Shown piece by piece: positions 36,155 through 45,190 of a stretch of DNA of 64,000 nt. The translations under genes were made by a program, and so were the position numbers. Each line of letters begins with the position of its first letter. Within the stretch, counting starts at the first letter, position 1. The DNA lies in NCBI RefSeq assembly GCF_025499605.1, contig NZ_JAFMVC010000013.1:62001-126000 (forward strand), in the 5' to 3' direction. The DNA is from Carboxylicivirga litoralis. GTDB lineage: Bacteria > Bacteroidota > Bacteroidia > Bacteroidales > Marinilabiliaceae. Under the pieces are notes generated by a model. The model had not been told where the DNA came from and searched no databases. It saw nothing but the letters and a program-made list of their open reading frames with translations.

Positions 36155-36889
36155 CTATAAATATGCAAGTGTCCAGTTATAATCACCTTTAGTGAATGCA
36201 CTTGACCATTTAATGAAATAGGTCTCGCCTTCTTGTACATTAACAATAACCTTTGACTGCAAAGTCCCTTCTGTAAAATTGCTTGAGCCAATCACTACTT
36301 CACGAGTCTCATTATACACAAACAAACAGGTGTTTTCATTGGTATGCCCATAACTCGAAAAAGCTACTTCACCCGTTCTTTCAGCTTTATAAATAAACCA
36401 CCTGTCATACCCACCTCTATGACTTACCTGCATCACTCCAGGAGTCGCAACAATAGCATTTTCAAAACTAATCCCCTTCTCTTCCTGCTGCTTAACCTTC
36501 CAATTTAAAGTAAGATCGTCTTGCTTAAATTGCCAAACAATGTAGTAAAGATCTCCCGCTTTTGATGTAAAAGAAATCGATTCGTCATTCAGATGCAGGC
36601 TTTGCGCAATTATTTCTTTATAGTCACTTGAGAACACTGTAACTAAACCCATTTTATCCGATAATTCATCACAGCTGATAGTAATAGCACCATCATACTT
36701 GGCCTTCACTTCAAATAGTGCTTTCCCTTTTTTCGCAATTAGCTCCTGACAGTTTTTATCCGAAATAACTGTTACGTCATCAACATCTGGTTTATCCCTT
36801 AATTCTTCCAATGCATTAACGTGACCTGTAACAATTAAACAGAAAACAACAAGTAGGACTTTCCATTTGTTATACATTCCCCGATTCAT
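36155..36889 (-). CDS. Secreted protein with two tandem beta-sandwich (PPC-like) repeats
   Basis: The 244-aa protein has a signal peptide (cleavage near residue 26; a second ATG at residue 5 is possible). Two related units of about 80-90 residues follow, each ending in the same pattern: a GDLYYIVW or GETYFIKW strand, then a W-containing last strand (LTLNWKVK, YNWTLAYL). This resembles prepeptidase C-terminal-type domains. No enzymatic residues are seen. It may bind polymer or act as an adhesin. Function is unknown. Confidence 0.6.
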   Translation of the reverse strand: MNRGMYNKWKVLLVVFCLIVTGHVNALEELRDKPDVDDVTVISDKNCQELIAKKGKALFEVKAKYDGAITISCDELSDKMGLVTVFSSDYKEIIAQSLHLNDESISFTSKAGDLYYIVWQFKQDDLTLNWKVKQQEEKGISFENAIVATPGVMQVSHRGGYDRWFIYKAERTGEVAFSSYGHTNENTCLFVYNETREVVIGSSNFTEGTLQSKVIVNVQEGETYFIKWSSAFTKGDYNWTLAYL

Positions 36890-37085
36890 CTTTAAATTTT
36901 TACATTCCCCAATGCAAATATATTAAAATACGAATAACTCAATCACTAATTGCGAACAATAATAACGTCCACATACTATGAATTAACATTAGCGACATAA
37001 TTCATTAACATTTCTTGTTTATTATGGACTTTTTGACCTATTAAGTCTATGATTTTTCAGCAGATAACTGCAAAGTATTAACGAA

Positions 37086-37113
37086 AAAAGGAGTTAAATG
37101 CATAACTCCTTTT
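37086..37113. terminator. Hairpin terminator-like element
   Basis: AAAAGGAGTTA (37086-37096) pairs perfectly with TAACTCCTTTT (37103-37113) around a six-base loop, with A/T runs on both sides. Confidence 0.6.
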
Positions 37114-37203
37114 CCTTCTAACCTTAACTCAAAATCCAAATCTATGAAAAAAATCTTAACTATTGATATAACACCTTCAAGTACAAATGGTTCAGTTAGG
37201 GGC

Positions 37204-37240
37204 AAAAAAAAGAGGAATGCTTGACTTTTCAAACATTCCT
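37204..37240 (-). terminator. Terminator after isochorismatase-like gene
   Basis: AGGAATG (37213-37219) pairs with CATTCCT (37234-37240); the A-run at 37204-37211 gives a T-tract on the minus strand. It lies about 180 bases past the stop of the gene at 37424. Confidence 0.5.
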
Positions 37241-37423
37241 TCTTCAACCTAACCTTAACCCTAACTTATGAAGAAAGCTTCATAAATCTTTATACTCAAT
37301 TCGCATAAATAAAGTTCTCTAATAATTACTTTAAAAGCAATCTTTTAAACTTTTTTAACGCGAGTTTGTAATTCTAAATCATTGTGTGGCTTCCCTTTTC
37401 TAATTATTCACACATTTTAACAT

Positions 37424-38035
37424 TTACAAATATGAAGTTTTTTTAATTAATTCAAAAATTTTTTTTTCAAATTCTTCAAAAGTAATTACATCACAATAGC
37501 TCTTAAGGGTTGATAATGTAGAATAATGAACCTGCTCAGCTGAGATAAATTTATCATTAAAGTTTAAATCTCGAGTTGCACATGCATCACTTATAACCGT
37601 TACTTTATATCCATAATCAGCAGCTGCTCTTGCTGCAGCTTCAAGGCACATGTGCGTTTGCATACCTATAAGCACTAATTCTTTAACTTTGTTTTGTTCT
37701 AAATATTCTTTCAATGGCGTTCCCTTAAAAGCATTGACCTCTGATTTCTCAATAACCTTTTCGCCTTTAATAGCTTTTACCGCTTGATAAATTTCACCAC
37801 CTGACTTTACACGATGTTTTACGTGTATAATTAAATCGCCTTTTTGGCGAAAAATCTTTAATACTTCCGAAGCAATATCTGCAGCTTTTTCAGCACCAAC
37901 CAACTCAGTTGCGCCGCCAGGAAAATAAAAATCCTGAATGTCAATTAAAACCAGTGCCTTATTTCCCTTAGATTGGGCATTACCATTGGATATCAAAACA
38001 AATAATAAAAGTGCTAAAACAGCATATATCTTCAT
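37424..38035 (-). CDS. Exported isochorismatase-like cysteine hydrolase
   Basis: The 203-aa protein has a signal peptide (about residues 1-20) followed by the isochorismatase-like fold. The Asp-Lys-Cys triad is visible as Asp32 in LVLIDIQDFYF, Lys97 in EKSEVNAF and Cys130 in GMQTHMCLEAAARAA. Relatives include nicotinamidases and other amidases. Export to the periplasm is unusual for this fold. Its substrate is unknown. It lies after the C1 peptidase gene, separated by a terminator. Confidence 0.8.
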   Translation of the reverse strand: MKIYAVLALLLFVLISNGNAQSKGNKALVLIDIQDFYFPGGATELVGAEKAADIASEVLKIFRQKGDLIIHVKHRVKSGGEIYQAVKAIKGEKVIEKSEVNAFKGTPLKEYLEQNKVKELVLIGMQTHMCLEAAARAAADYGYKVTVISDACATRDLNFNDKFISAEQVHYSTLSTLKSYCDVITFEEFEKKIFELIKKTSYL

Positions 38036-38065
38036 AACATTCTACTTTACTTTTTCTAAAGGAAT

Positions 38066-38090
38066 AAAAAAAGGGTGACTTCCGCCACCC
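38066..38090 (-). terminator. Terminator after C1 peptidase gene
   Basis: A five-bp stem, GGGTG (38073-38077) with CACCC (38086-38090), is followed on the minus strand by a T-run matching the A-run at 38066-38072. Confidence 0.6.
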
Positions 38091-38115
38091 CTATCGAAAA
38101 AATATTTTTCGCAAA

Positions 38116-39300
38116 TTACTTAATACCAAGCTTTTTCTTTAAGTCTTTAGTCAAAGCATTTTTATTAATCATGATCGACATTGTTTTGTACTTAACAAAA
38201 GCTTCAGAAGCATAGAAATAACCATCGTACTTATTGTTGGTATTCCATGAATTCTTCACCTTGAAATACTTTGTACCATTCTGGTCTTTTACCATACCAG
38301 TGATTTGCATTCCATGGTCATCTGTTGTCTGGTAGTTATCGTATGCTTCCTGACGCAACTCCGGTGTAATTTCTTTTTCTTTAACAGGCTTATCGAAGCT
38401 ATAAAGCGCTTTATTACGATCGGCACGAGACATACTCTCCCAACGAGAACGCTCCGAACCTGACATTTCTTTAACATCACTTTCAGGAACTATAGCGACT
38501 CCATTGGTGTGCGAGAATCCTTTTTCGCTCACATCAGCAGCCCAACCAATGGTATATCCATTTTCTAATGAATGTTCAAATATGGTCATTAAATCATCCA
38601 AAGTTACATTGTAAACTTCTCCCCACAACCAGTTATCTGGCACTTCAATAATAAATGTTTCATAGGTTGGGTGGTGCGTGTATGATGTTACCTGAATATA
38701 GTCATCCATATCCAAACCTACTTTTTCTTTCATATAAGTTTGTGGTGTATATGATTTACCATCTACCTCAAAAGAAGTTGGCTCTGCACCTAAATAAGCA
38801 TCCAAAACACCATCAAAACCACTTTTCCAGGCTGGAGTCAGTTTTTTGTTTTTATTCTTAATCACGGCATCTACATAGTTTTTAAGAACAGCATCCATTT
38901 CGCCATGAACGTGTGATTCTTCTCCGTACTCAAGTCCTGCGTATGCTTCCTCTGGGACCATTCCGTACTTCTTCATCACGTATACAGCATCATGAAAAGC
39001 TCCACCGGGGCCAAAATTTAATGAACCGTGTAAACGAACATATTTCTCAGCTTTGTCTGCATAACAATGGCGAACAACGAACATTTCAGATAAGTTTGTT
39101 GGCTCTTTTCCAATACGAATCATTTCTGACTCGAAAAAACCCAAAGCCGAAAAGCTCCAACAAGTACCAGAACGATGCTGATCTTTTACACTTGTTGCTT
39201 CTAAATCATAAATTGTCTCAAACTCATAGCCTTCTTTTTCCTCCTGTGCCATCACCGTTAGGCAGAAAAGGCTTAGTAATACTGTTGATAATACTTTCAT
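38116..39300 (-). CDS. Exported C1-family cysteine peptidase (bleomycin hydrolase/PepC type)
   Basis: The 394-aa protein has a signal peptide (residues 1-18). The catalytic Cys47 lies in RSGTCWSFSALGFFESE, the His is in DDHGMQITGM and the Asn in FKVKNSWNTN near the C-terminus. This is the C1B branch, usually cytoplasmic aminopeptidases; Bacteroidota have exported versions. It probably trims peptides in the periplasm. There is no C-terminal type IX secretion signal. Confidence 0.88.
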   Translation of the reverse strand: MKVLSTVLLSLFCLTVMAQEEKEGYEFETIYDLEATSVKDQHRSGTCWSFSALGFFESEMIRIGKEPTNLSEMFVVRHCYADKAEKYVRLHGSLNFGPGGAFHDAVYVMKKYGMVPEEAYAGLEYGEESHVHGEMDAVLKNYVDAVIKNKNKKLTPAWKSGFDGVLDAYLGAEPTSFEVDGKSYTPQTYMKEKVGLDMDDYIQVTSYTHHPTYETFIIEVPDNWLWGEVYNVTLDDLMTIFEHSLENGYTIGWAADVSEKGFSHTNGVAIVPESDVKEMSGSERSRWESMSRADRNKALYSFDKPVKEKEITPELRQEAYDNYQTTDDHGMQITGMVKDQNGTKYFKVKNSWNTNNKYDGYFYASEAFVKYKTMSIMINKNALTKDLKKKLGIK

Positions 39301-39452
39301 TTGTTTTTATTTGAATTTTACAATTTGACTTTTATTGACTTATCTCGACATGAATCGATAATACAAATAAAGAAAAGATAAGTGGATTGTTAAATGATAA
39401 TATTCATCTAATGTATAAATAGATGATAAACAATCACCTGCAATTAAAGTCA

Positions 39453-41210
39453 TTACTCATTCACTATTTGGTTGATAAGCAATTGACCATTGGTCACCAT
39501 CTGTTTTGCACTTTCGCGCGGAATACGGTCAATTACAAAGTCACTTAATACCTCATCGATTAATTCGAGGTTTTTAGCATTTTTATCTTCTCCCACAGCC
39601 GATAGTTGCTCCCTCAAAATCAGCAGCTTTTCAAAATCCTGGATGCCTTCAATTAATCGTTCGTATCGAATAGAACTTCGTGCATCGGGGTAAATAAGAA
39701 AACTACTTCCAGAGCTTGCCTGTGGAAGGCGCGCTTCAACTAAAGGCTTGTTACCCCAATTATTAAACTGGTCAACATGAATACCATCTATACCTTGCGA
39801 CGCCGCATACCAACCTAACCAGGTTGCCTGTGCTGATGGCGATCGCAAACAAATATTCGGATAATTATCTTTAGCTCCTAATAAATAAGAAGTCTCTAAT
39901 CCCTTCTGATGGCGCAACTTAAACCACTCTTTTAAATTACTGAACTGGGAAGGCACATTAGCGGCATAAACATTTTGCATAATGCCACTTGTCCACTCAT
40001 GCGCAACAAGCTCAAGTTTAATTTCTGCATCAACTGATGCAATAAGCTCCTTTAAAAATGTGATATCTTCTGAATTTCCTGCTCCTATTACGAAAACTGA
40101 TTTTTCGAACAGTGCTTTTTCTTTTAAATGTTGAATAAGCTGTGCATAGCAATTTTTAATTAAAACTGCGTCTCCATAAATATCTATTGATTGATTAACT
40201 ATTTGCCCTTCACCTGATATATAACTTATTGTATTAACGCCTTCCGGACGAAATGCCAGGCAATCAATTTGCTCTTTTACGCCTAGCTCAGATAATGTTT
40301 CTACCCATTTATCGAAGTTGGTAAAATCGGCCATTAATCTTCCATCAGATATCTCTTTCCATTTTATAAGTGGTAATTGAGTTGGCGTATTATATTGATT
40401 AAAGATGGAAACATTAATATTTTTTTGTCCTGCCAACTTCATTAATTCCACATAAGGTGTCAGTTGCTCAACATGCTCTTCTGACCATAATTCGACCTTG
40501 TGCCACTGGGCTATTGTAACAGGATTAATACACATATTTGTTTGAAATCGCCACTCTCCGGATGCAGGTAGCTCCTTATCAATTACATCTAGCTGCACTC
40601 TCAACTCTTGCGGTGGGTTTTCCTTAGAATACACTTTAAGTGAGGCATTATAACTTCCTTTACTTACATTTCTTGGCACCTTAATGGTTACCCACAAAGG
40701 CCGAACAGACTGAGATTCAACATCAATACATGGTAAATTATCAAGCATATCCGGAATCAGGCAGGAATCGCGCCAGGTCATTTCATCCGCTTCTTCTGAC
40801 ACAAAATCAGCATCACTCATAATGTATCGGACGAAGTGCGTTTCTATTATATCATTACCAATAGTATCTCCATCCGACGACACAAGATCACTCCAAACAC
40901 ATTCTACTTGGTTGACATCATAGGAGCTCCACAACACAGCCTGAAATGAAACACGCTCACCTCTCCAGGCTGTCAGCTGTTTTTCTTTTGTAACGGCTTT
41001 CATTGGAACCTGCCCTTTTGCGTACTTAACATCTTTTGAGCCAAACGAAAGGTGCAAACCACGTCCGGTTGCTTCCCATGATTCTATATCTTTTTTCTCC
41101 GGATTAACCGGTTCTGAAAAAGTGCTATAATTAATATTCTCTCGCTGATTGTAACACGATGCCAACAACAGCATCAGGACAACGCAACTACCTAACAAAT
41201 AAGTTTTCAT
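39453..41210 (-). CDS. DUF4091 lipoprotein (putative glycoside-hydrolase-like)
   Basis: The ATG at 41210 gives 585 aa; a TTG three codons earlier is less likely. The lipoprotein signal ends LLLASC at about residue 19. The C-terminal part shows the DUF4091 pattern: WLGWYAASQGIDGIHVDQFNNWG, then SSGSSFLIYPD and SIRYERLIEGIQDFEKLLIL. Proteins of this type resemble TIM-barrel glycosidases and often lie in polysaccharide-use loci. The middle region has a barrel-like pattern. Substrate is unknown, and no SusCD pair is near. Confidence 0.78.
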   Translation of the reverse strand: MKTYLLGSCVVLMLLLASCYNQRENINYSTFSEPVNPEKKDIESWEATGRGLHLSFGSKDVKYAKGQVPMKAVTKEKQLTAWRGERVSFQAVLWSSYDVNQVECVWSDLVSSDGDTIGNDIIETHFVRYIMSDADFVSEEADEMTWRDSCLIPDMLDNLPCIDVESQSVRPLWVTIKVPRNVSKGSYNASLKVYSKENPPQELRVQLDVIDKELPASGEWRFQTNMCINPVTIAQWHKVELWSEEHVEQLTPYVELMKLAGQKNINVSIFNQYNTPTQLPLIKWKEISDGRLMADFTNFDKWVETLSELGVKEQIDCLAFRPEGVNTISYISGEGQIVNQSIDIYGDAVLIKNCYAQLIQHLKEKALFEKSVFVIGAGNSEDITFLKELIASVDAEIKLELVAHEWTSGIMQNVYAANVPSQFSNLKEWFKLRHQKGLETSYLLGAKDNYPNICLRSPSAQATWLGWYAASQGIDGIHVDQFNNWGNKPLVEARLPQASSGSSFLIYPDARSSIRYERLIEGIQDFEKLLILREQLSAVGEDKNAKNLELIDEVLSDFVIDRIPRESAKQMVTNGQLLINQIVNE

Positions 41211-41266
41211 TGTATTCAATCAAAAATAGTGCGCAGCAAATATAATATATTGCCCACTGCATAACA

Positions 41267-42337
41267 CTATTTATCTATGAGTTGTTGCAATTTCTTGCGT
41301 TGTATTTTTCCTGTTTCGGTCATTGGGATTTTATCAATGCATATCACTTCCCTGGGCCACTCAAATTTCGTAAGAAACCCAATGCTTTCAAGAATAACCG
41401 GTTCTTTTGATTGACAAACGAGTACTACTTTTTGCCCCAACAAATCATCTTTCTTCCAGGAAATAGCAAAAGGCACCGTTATTGACGGCGCAAGTTTTGT
41501 TTCAATATCCTCGGCTATTACTTTAACACCACCTGTGTTAATAATATTGTCGTATCGTCCTTTTATAGTAAACTCATTAGAAGAGTTAAACTTAACGATA
41601 TCATTAGTAACAAGAGGCTGTTCATTTATGTCCGATGCTTCTACAAGCAAACAGCCCCGTTTATCACTTAAAACGGAGATACCTGGTAATACACGAAACC
41701 CTGTTCTTTCATCTTTGATATTTCGTAAAGCAATATGAGAAACTGTTTCGGTCATGCCATAAGTTTCCCAAGCATTAACCTTAAGCGTCCTTAACGCCTT
41801 TGATATTTGAGCATTCACCCTTCCTCCGCCAATAATCAGGTGGCGAATACTCTTAAAAGCATTTTTATTCTCCTCCAGAATAGTTGCCACCTGCATTGGC
41901 ACCATGGCAGCAAAATCAATGTCGCGACTTATACTTTCCATTGGATTTGAGCTAACTGTTGAGGTCACCAAGTTTAACTGCCCAACCATTGCCCTAACCA
42001 ACATCATTTTTCCGGCAATGTACTTTGCCGACAGGCATAACAATGCAGAATCAAATGGCTGCAACTTTAAAAACTCAATTGTGCGCTTTGCGGAGGCAAC
42101 CATTGCCACCTTTTTGACTTTAATTATTTTGGGAGTTCCCGTACTGCCAGATGTTTGTAATTCTATAAAGTCATTATCATTGAGCCAGTCTGACAAAAAT
42201 TGTCCAATATAATGCTTTTCTTCCTCATCATCGTTCACAAGTTGCTGAGCCAATGTCAATATAGCTTCTTTTCCTCTATACCCTTCATCATTATATATGA
42301 TGGTTTGAAACAAACGATATGAATAGGCATTTGTCAT
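41267..42337 (-). CDS. menE: O-succinylbenzoate-CoA ligase
   Basis: The ATG at 42337 forms an ATGA overlap with the menC stop, so I prefer it over an ATG 18 bases earlier (product 356 aa). The AMP-binding loop is LQTSGSTGTPKIIKV, followed by the A5-like WETYGMTETVSHIALR, the IKGRYDNIINTGGVKV hinge and TETGKIQRKKL at the end with the catalytic Lys. It activates o-succinylbenzoate to its CoA ester in menaquinone synthesis. It is shorter than E. coli MenE (about 450 aa), as is common in Bacteroidota. Confidence 0.93.
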   Translation of the reverse strand: MTNAYSYRLFQTIIYNDEGYRGKEAILTLAQQLVNDDEEEKHYIGQFLSDWLNDNDFIELQTSGSTGTPKIIKVKKVAMVASAKRTIEFLKLQPFDSALLCLSAKYIAGKMMLVRAMVGQLNLVTSTVSSNPMESISRDIDFAAMVPMQVATILEENKNAFKSIRHLIIGGGRVNAQISKALRTLKVNAWETYGMTETVSHIALRNIKDERTGFRVLPGISVLSDKRGCLLVEASDINEQPLVTNDIVKFNSSNEFTIKGRYDNIINTGGVKVIAEDIETKLAPSITVPFAISWKKDDLLGQKVVLVCQSKEPVILESIGFLTKFEWPREVICIDKIPMTETGKIQRKKLQQLIDK

Positions 42338-43377
42338 ACAAACGGATTCTCCCAAACACCTTTAGGTTGATAAAACAGTTTCTCACCAGAGAGATAAAGC
42401 GGCGATTCGATATTATTGGTAAAAACCTGCCCCGTTCCAAGCCCCTGACGCAATGGATTATTTTTAGTAAAAACCCATTGTGCAATGGCGTTCAATCCCA
42501 CATTGGCTTCTAAAGCCGATGTAGCCCACCATTGAACATTCAGTTTCTCTGCCAGTTCAATCCACTCATCACTAGCAGAAAATCCTCCCAAAAGGCTTGG
42601 TTTTAAAATAATATATTGTGGCTTTATGGATTCTAAAAGTAATTTCTTGTCATTATAATCAGAAACACCTATCAACTCTTCATCTAGGGCAATAGGAATT
42701 GGTGAAGTTTGACAAGTATGATGCATTTCTTCAATTTGCCCGGCTTTTATGGGTTGCTCAATTGAGTGAATCTGAAAGTTCGCAAGCCTCTGTAACTTCT
42801 CTTCCACCTCCCCTGCAGCGAAAGCACCATTAGCATCTACCCTTATTTCCAAATCATCAGCTGAGTAATGCTGACGTATAGTGGTCAATAAACTAAGCTC
42901 TTGTTCAAAATCAATCGCTCCAACTTTAAGTTTCAAGCATTTAAAACCGCTTTGGAGCTTGTGAGTAATACGACGTAGCATTTCTTCAGCTTCGCCCATC
43001 CAAATTAATCCATTAATGGTGATGGAATCGTCTCCTTTGACAAAACTTGAATCAAACAAATGAAAAGGCCTTTTATTGGATAAATCAAGCAAGGCCATTT
43101 CTATGGCAAATCGCAAAGCAGGATACGCAACTAAAGACGAATGAAAATCCAAGAGATATGCATCGATATTTTTGCAAACCTCTTCAATTTTATCTTCCAA
43201 ATCGGGCGCATCATCCAAACTTAAGGATGGAATAATAGAACACTCACCAATTCCACTACAACCTTCCTCATTTGTAATTTTTATAAACCAACTTGGTTTG
43301 GTATAAAGAACACCTCTGGAAGTTCCTCCTGCTTCTTTAAATTCTAATTCTCGTTTAACAAATTCCGCTTTATGCAT
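42334..43377 (-). CDS. menC: o-Succinylbenzoate synthase
   Basis: The 347-aa enzyme is of the enolase superfamily. CLKLKVGAIDF carries the KxK catalytic pair, followed by VDANGAF (metal Asp), IEQPIK (Glu), ALDEEL (Asp/Glu) and QYIILKPSLLGG with the second Lys. It dehydrates SHCHC to o-succinylbenzoate. It starts five bases after menA and overlaps menE by four bases, so the three genes form a translationally linked unit. Confidence 0.95.
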   Translation of the reverse strand: MHKAEFVKRELEFKEAGGTSRGVLYTKPSWFIKITNEEGCSGIGECSIIPSLSLDDAPDLEDKIEEVCKNIDAYLLDFHSSLVAYPALRFAIEMALLDLSNKRPFHLFDSSFVKGDDSITINGLIWMGEAEEMLRRITHKLQSGFKCLKLKVGAIDFEQELSLLTTIRQHYSADDLEIRVDANGAFAAGEVEEKLQRLANFQIHSIEQPIKAGQIEEMHHTCQTSPIPIALDEELIGVSDYNDKKLLLESIKPQYIILKPSLLGGFSASDEWIELAEKLNVQWWATSALEANVGLNAIAQWVFTKNNPLRQGLGTGQVFTNNIESPLYLSGEKLFYQPKGVWENPFV

Positions 43378-43382
43378 TTCAA

Positions 43383-44288
43383 TTAGCCCAATATAAGTCC
43401 AACACCAAATAAAATTACATAAATAAGCGTAGAAAGAGCCAACTTCTTTAGTTCAGGATCAAACGCTTTCGACTCTTTTGCTTTATTCACAACAATCAAA
43501 TGACGAATAAATAACGGCAGACTTAACAAAAACAACAACTTATATGCAGTTAGCTCACCAAACAACACAAATACAAAACTCAAAAGTAATGCACCAACAA
43601 CAAGTGAATAGTGGTATTTTTTTGCCCAATTAATCCCCTTCTTAACCACTAAAGTATTTTTATTGGCCATTTTATCACTTTGCTCATCGCGCATATTATT
43701 AAGGTTTAGCACGCCTGCGCTTAAAAATCCAACCGACGATGCTGGCAACAATACTTCCCATCGTATCTCGTGCATATACAAATAGAATGAACCAGCTACC
43801 CCAACTAAACCAAAAAATAGCAATACATAAAAATCTCCGAGCCCATTGTAGCCATATGGATTATTGCCCATTGTGTATTTCATAGCTGCAGCAATGGCAG
43901 CTATTCCAAGTAAAATAAAAAGGAGACTTAACAACGCATTAGCACTTCCAAATGCTATAACAATTAAGGCCAACCCGGTTATGAAACTTAAAATGGAAAA
44001 CAAAACAATGGCATGACGCATGCTTTTTAAAGCTATTAAACCCGACTGAACCATACGTGCCGGGCCCTTTCGTTCTTCATGATCGGCACCATTAACCGTA
44101 TCGCCATAATCATTGGCCAGGTTAGATAAAACCTGTAAAAATAATGTAGTCAGAGAGGCTAATAGGAATATAATCCAATTAAAAGCGTCATAGTAGGCTG
44201 CTAAAAAACCTCCCATTATTATTGATGAAAGTGCTAAAGGCAAAGTGCGTAATCGAAATGCACTAATCCAAGCTTTTACTTTTGTCAT
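43383..44288 (-). CDS. menA: 1,4-Dihydroxy-2-naphthoate polyprenyltransferase
   Basis: The 301-aa protein has about nine membrane helices. The first Asp-rich motif is NLANDYGDTVNGADHEERKGPARMV and the second is NNMRDEQSDK. It prenylates dihydroxynaphthoate to demethylmenaquinone. It heads the menA-menC-menE unit; menF, menD, menH and menB must be elsewhere. Its start lies about 100 bases from the GNAT-like gene's stop. Confidence 0.95.
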   Translation of the reverse strand: MTKVKAWISAFRLRTLPLALSSIIMGGFLAAYYDAFNWIIFLLASLTTLFLQVLSNLANDYGDTVNGADHEERKGPARMVQSGLIALKSMRHAIVLFSILSFITGLALIVIAFGSANALLSLLFILLGIAAIAAAMKYTMGNNPYGYNGLGDFYVLLFFGLVGVAGSFYLYMHEIRWEVLLPASSVGFLSAGVLNLNNMRDEQSDKMANKNTLVVKKGINWAKKYHYSLVVGALLLSFVFVLFGELTAYKLLFLLSLPLFIRHLIVVNKAKESKAFDPELKKLALSTLIYVILFGVGLILG

Positions 44289-44389
44289 AACACAGTTTTA
44301 GCACAAAAGTAAATATTTGTTTGGTATATGCTGGTTAACGGTGAAATTAAGCCATCACATCCCCTTATTGACGTTGTAGTTTATATAAA

Positions 44390-44983
44390 TTAAATAACTT
44401 TCTTTTTACCGTAAACAAACCGGTATAGCAGGCTACGTAATTCTTTAAACTGTCCGTAATTAATGGCACTCGGATAACTTAAAATTCGCTGAGGAAATGA
44501 CGCACATCCCTTGTGATAGGAGGGTTGAATATAAACAAATGGATTTTCGATAAAACCTGTTTTTTTATATAGGCTTTTAATCGAATGACCTCTACTATTT
44601 TGCAAAATATCGACTTCTGCAATAATAATCACTCCATTGGCGGTTGTTTGTAATAATTGCTCAAGCAAGGCAGGTACGATCTGCGTCTCATCTTCACCTT
44701 TCTGAACGGCTAGGTGTTCAATAGCAATCCATTTACTAAAGTCCCAATATCCTACTATACCTTGTAATTGATTATTGTTTCGTAACTCTATTAACTGATA
44801 CGAAGAGCGTTCACAAATCTCTTCAAACTCTTGTTTACATCGTCTTCGTTCATAATCAAATGAATTGATCATCAACTCCCACACATCATTTGCCATCATT
44901 ACTTTTTCCTTTTCATAAAAAGGAATCAATGAGCATACCATAAACATTGAACAAATTAAAAAAGATGTGAAAGAACGTAACAT
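44390..44983 (-). CDS. GNAT-like acetyltransferase, uncertain N-terminus
   Basis: The 197-aa product resembles GNAT acetyltransferases: IEHLAVQKGEDETQIVPALLEQLL where the acetyl-CoA loop would be, then a VIIIAEVD strand and SLYKKTGFIENPFVYIQPSY. The start is unclear. From the ATG at 44983, which has a GAGG nearby, the first 22 residues are hydrophobic. From 44899 or 44896 the protein would be a plain cytoplasmic GNAT of about 168 aa. The acetyl-CoA motif R/QxxGxG/A is poorly kept, so activity is not assured. Confidence 0.6.
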   Translation of the reverse strand: MLRSFTSFLICSMFMVCSLIPFYEKEKVMMANDVWELMINSFDYERRRCKQEFEEICERSSYQLIELRNNNQLQGIVGYWDFSKWIAIEHLAVQKGEDETQIVPALLEQLLQTTANGVIIIAEVDILQNSRGHSIKSLYKKTGFIENPFVYIQPSYHKGCASFPQRILSYPSAINYGQFKELRSLLYRFVYGKKKVI

Positions 44984-45190
44984 AAATACCTCATTAGTAA
45001 CTCATCAAAACCCACAAGCGGTTAAGAAAGGTTAAATTTAAAGTTTTGTTATTCATTACCTATCTGACATCAAGGCTTTAATGTTTTTATTGATTTAGGT
45101 ACTATTTTTCCTGTTTGTCATTACAGAAACTCTTCTTCAATAATGACGTAACAGCTCATGGAAAAATAACTAGAACAATTATCACACATC

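Larger units (their letters stand above)
36890..37423. other. Gene-poor gap with two hairpin/leader-like units
   Basis: Two similar modules lie in this 534-base gap. Each has a hairpin with a T-rich right arm, then a CTTAAC-rich stretch, then ATGAARAAA. The first hairpin is 37086-37113, and the ATG at 37144 opens only a 26-codon frame. The second hairpin is 37213-37240, with an ATG at 37268 followed after five codons by a stop. They look like leftovers of gene starts. No intact gene is convincing here. Confidence 0.45.

Noticed and set aside
37047-37247. Minus-strand 66-aa frame in the 36.9-37.4 kb gap
   Set aside because: It runs through two hairpins and has low-complexity hydrophobic content; the region is better explained by the terminator/leader modules.
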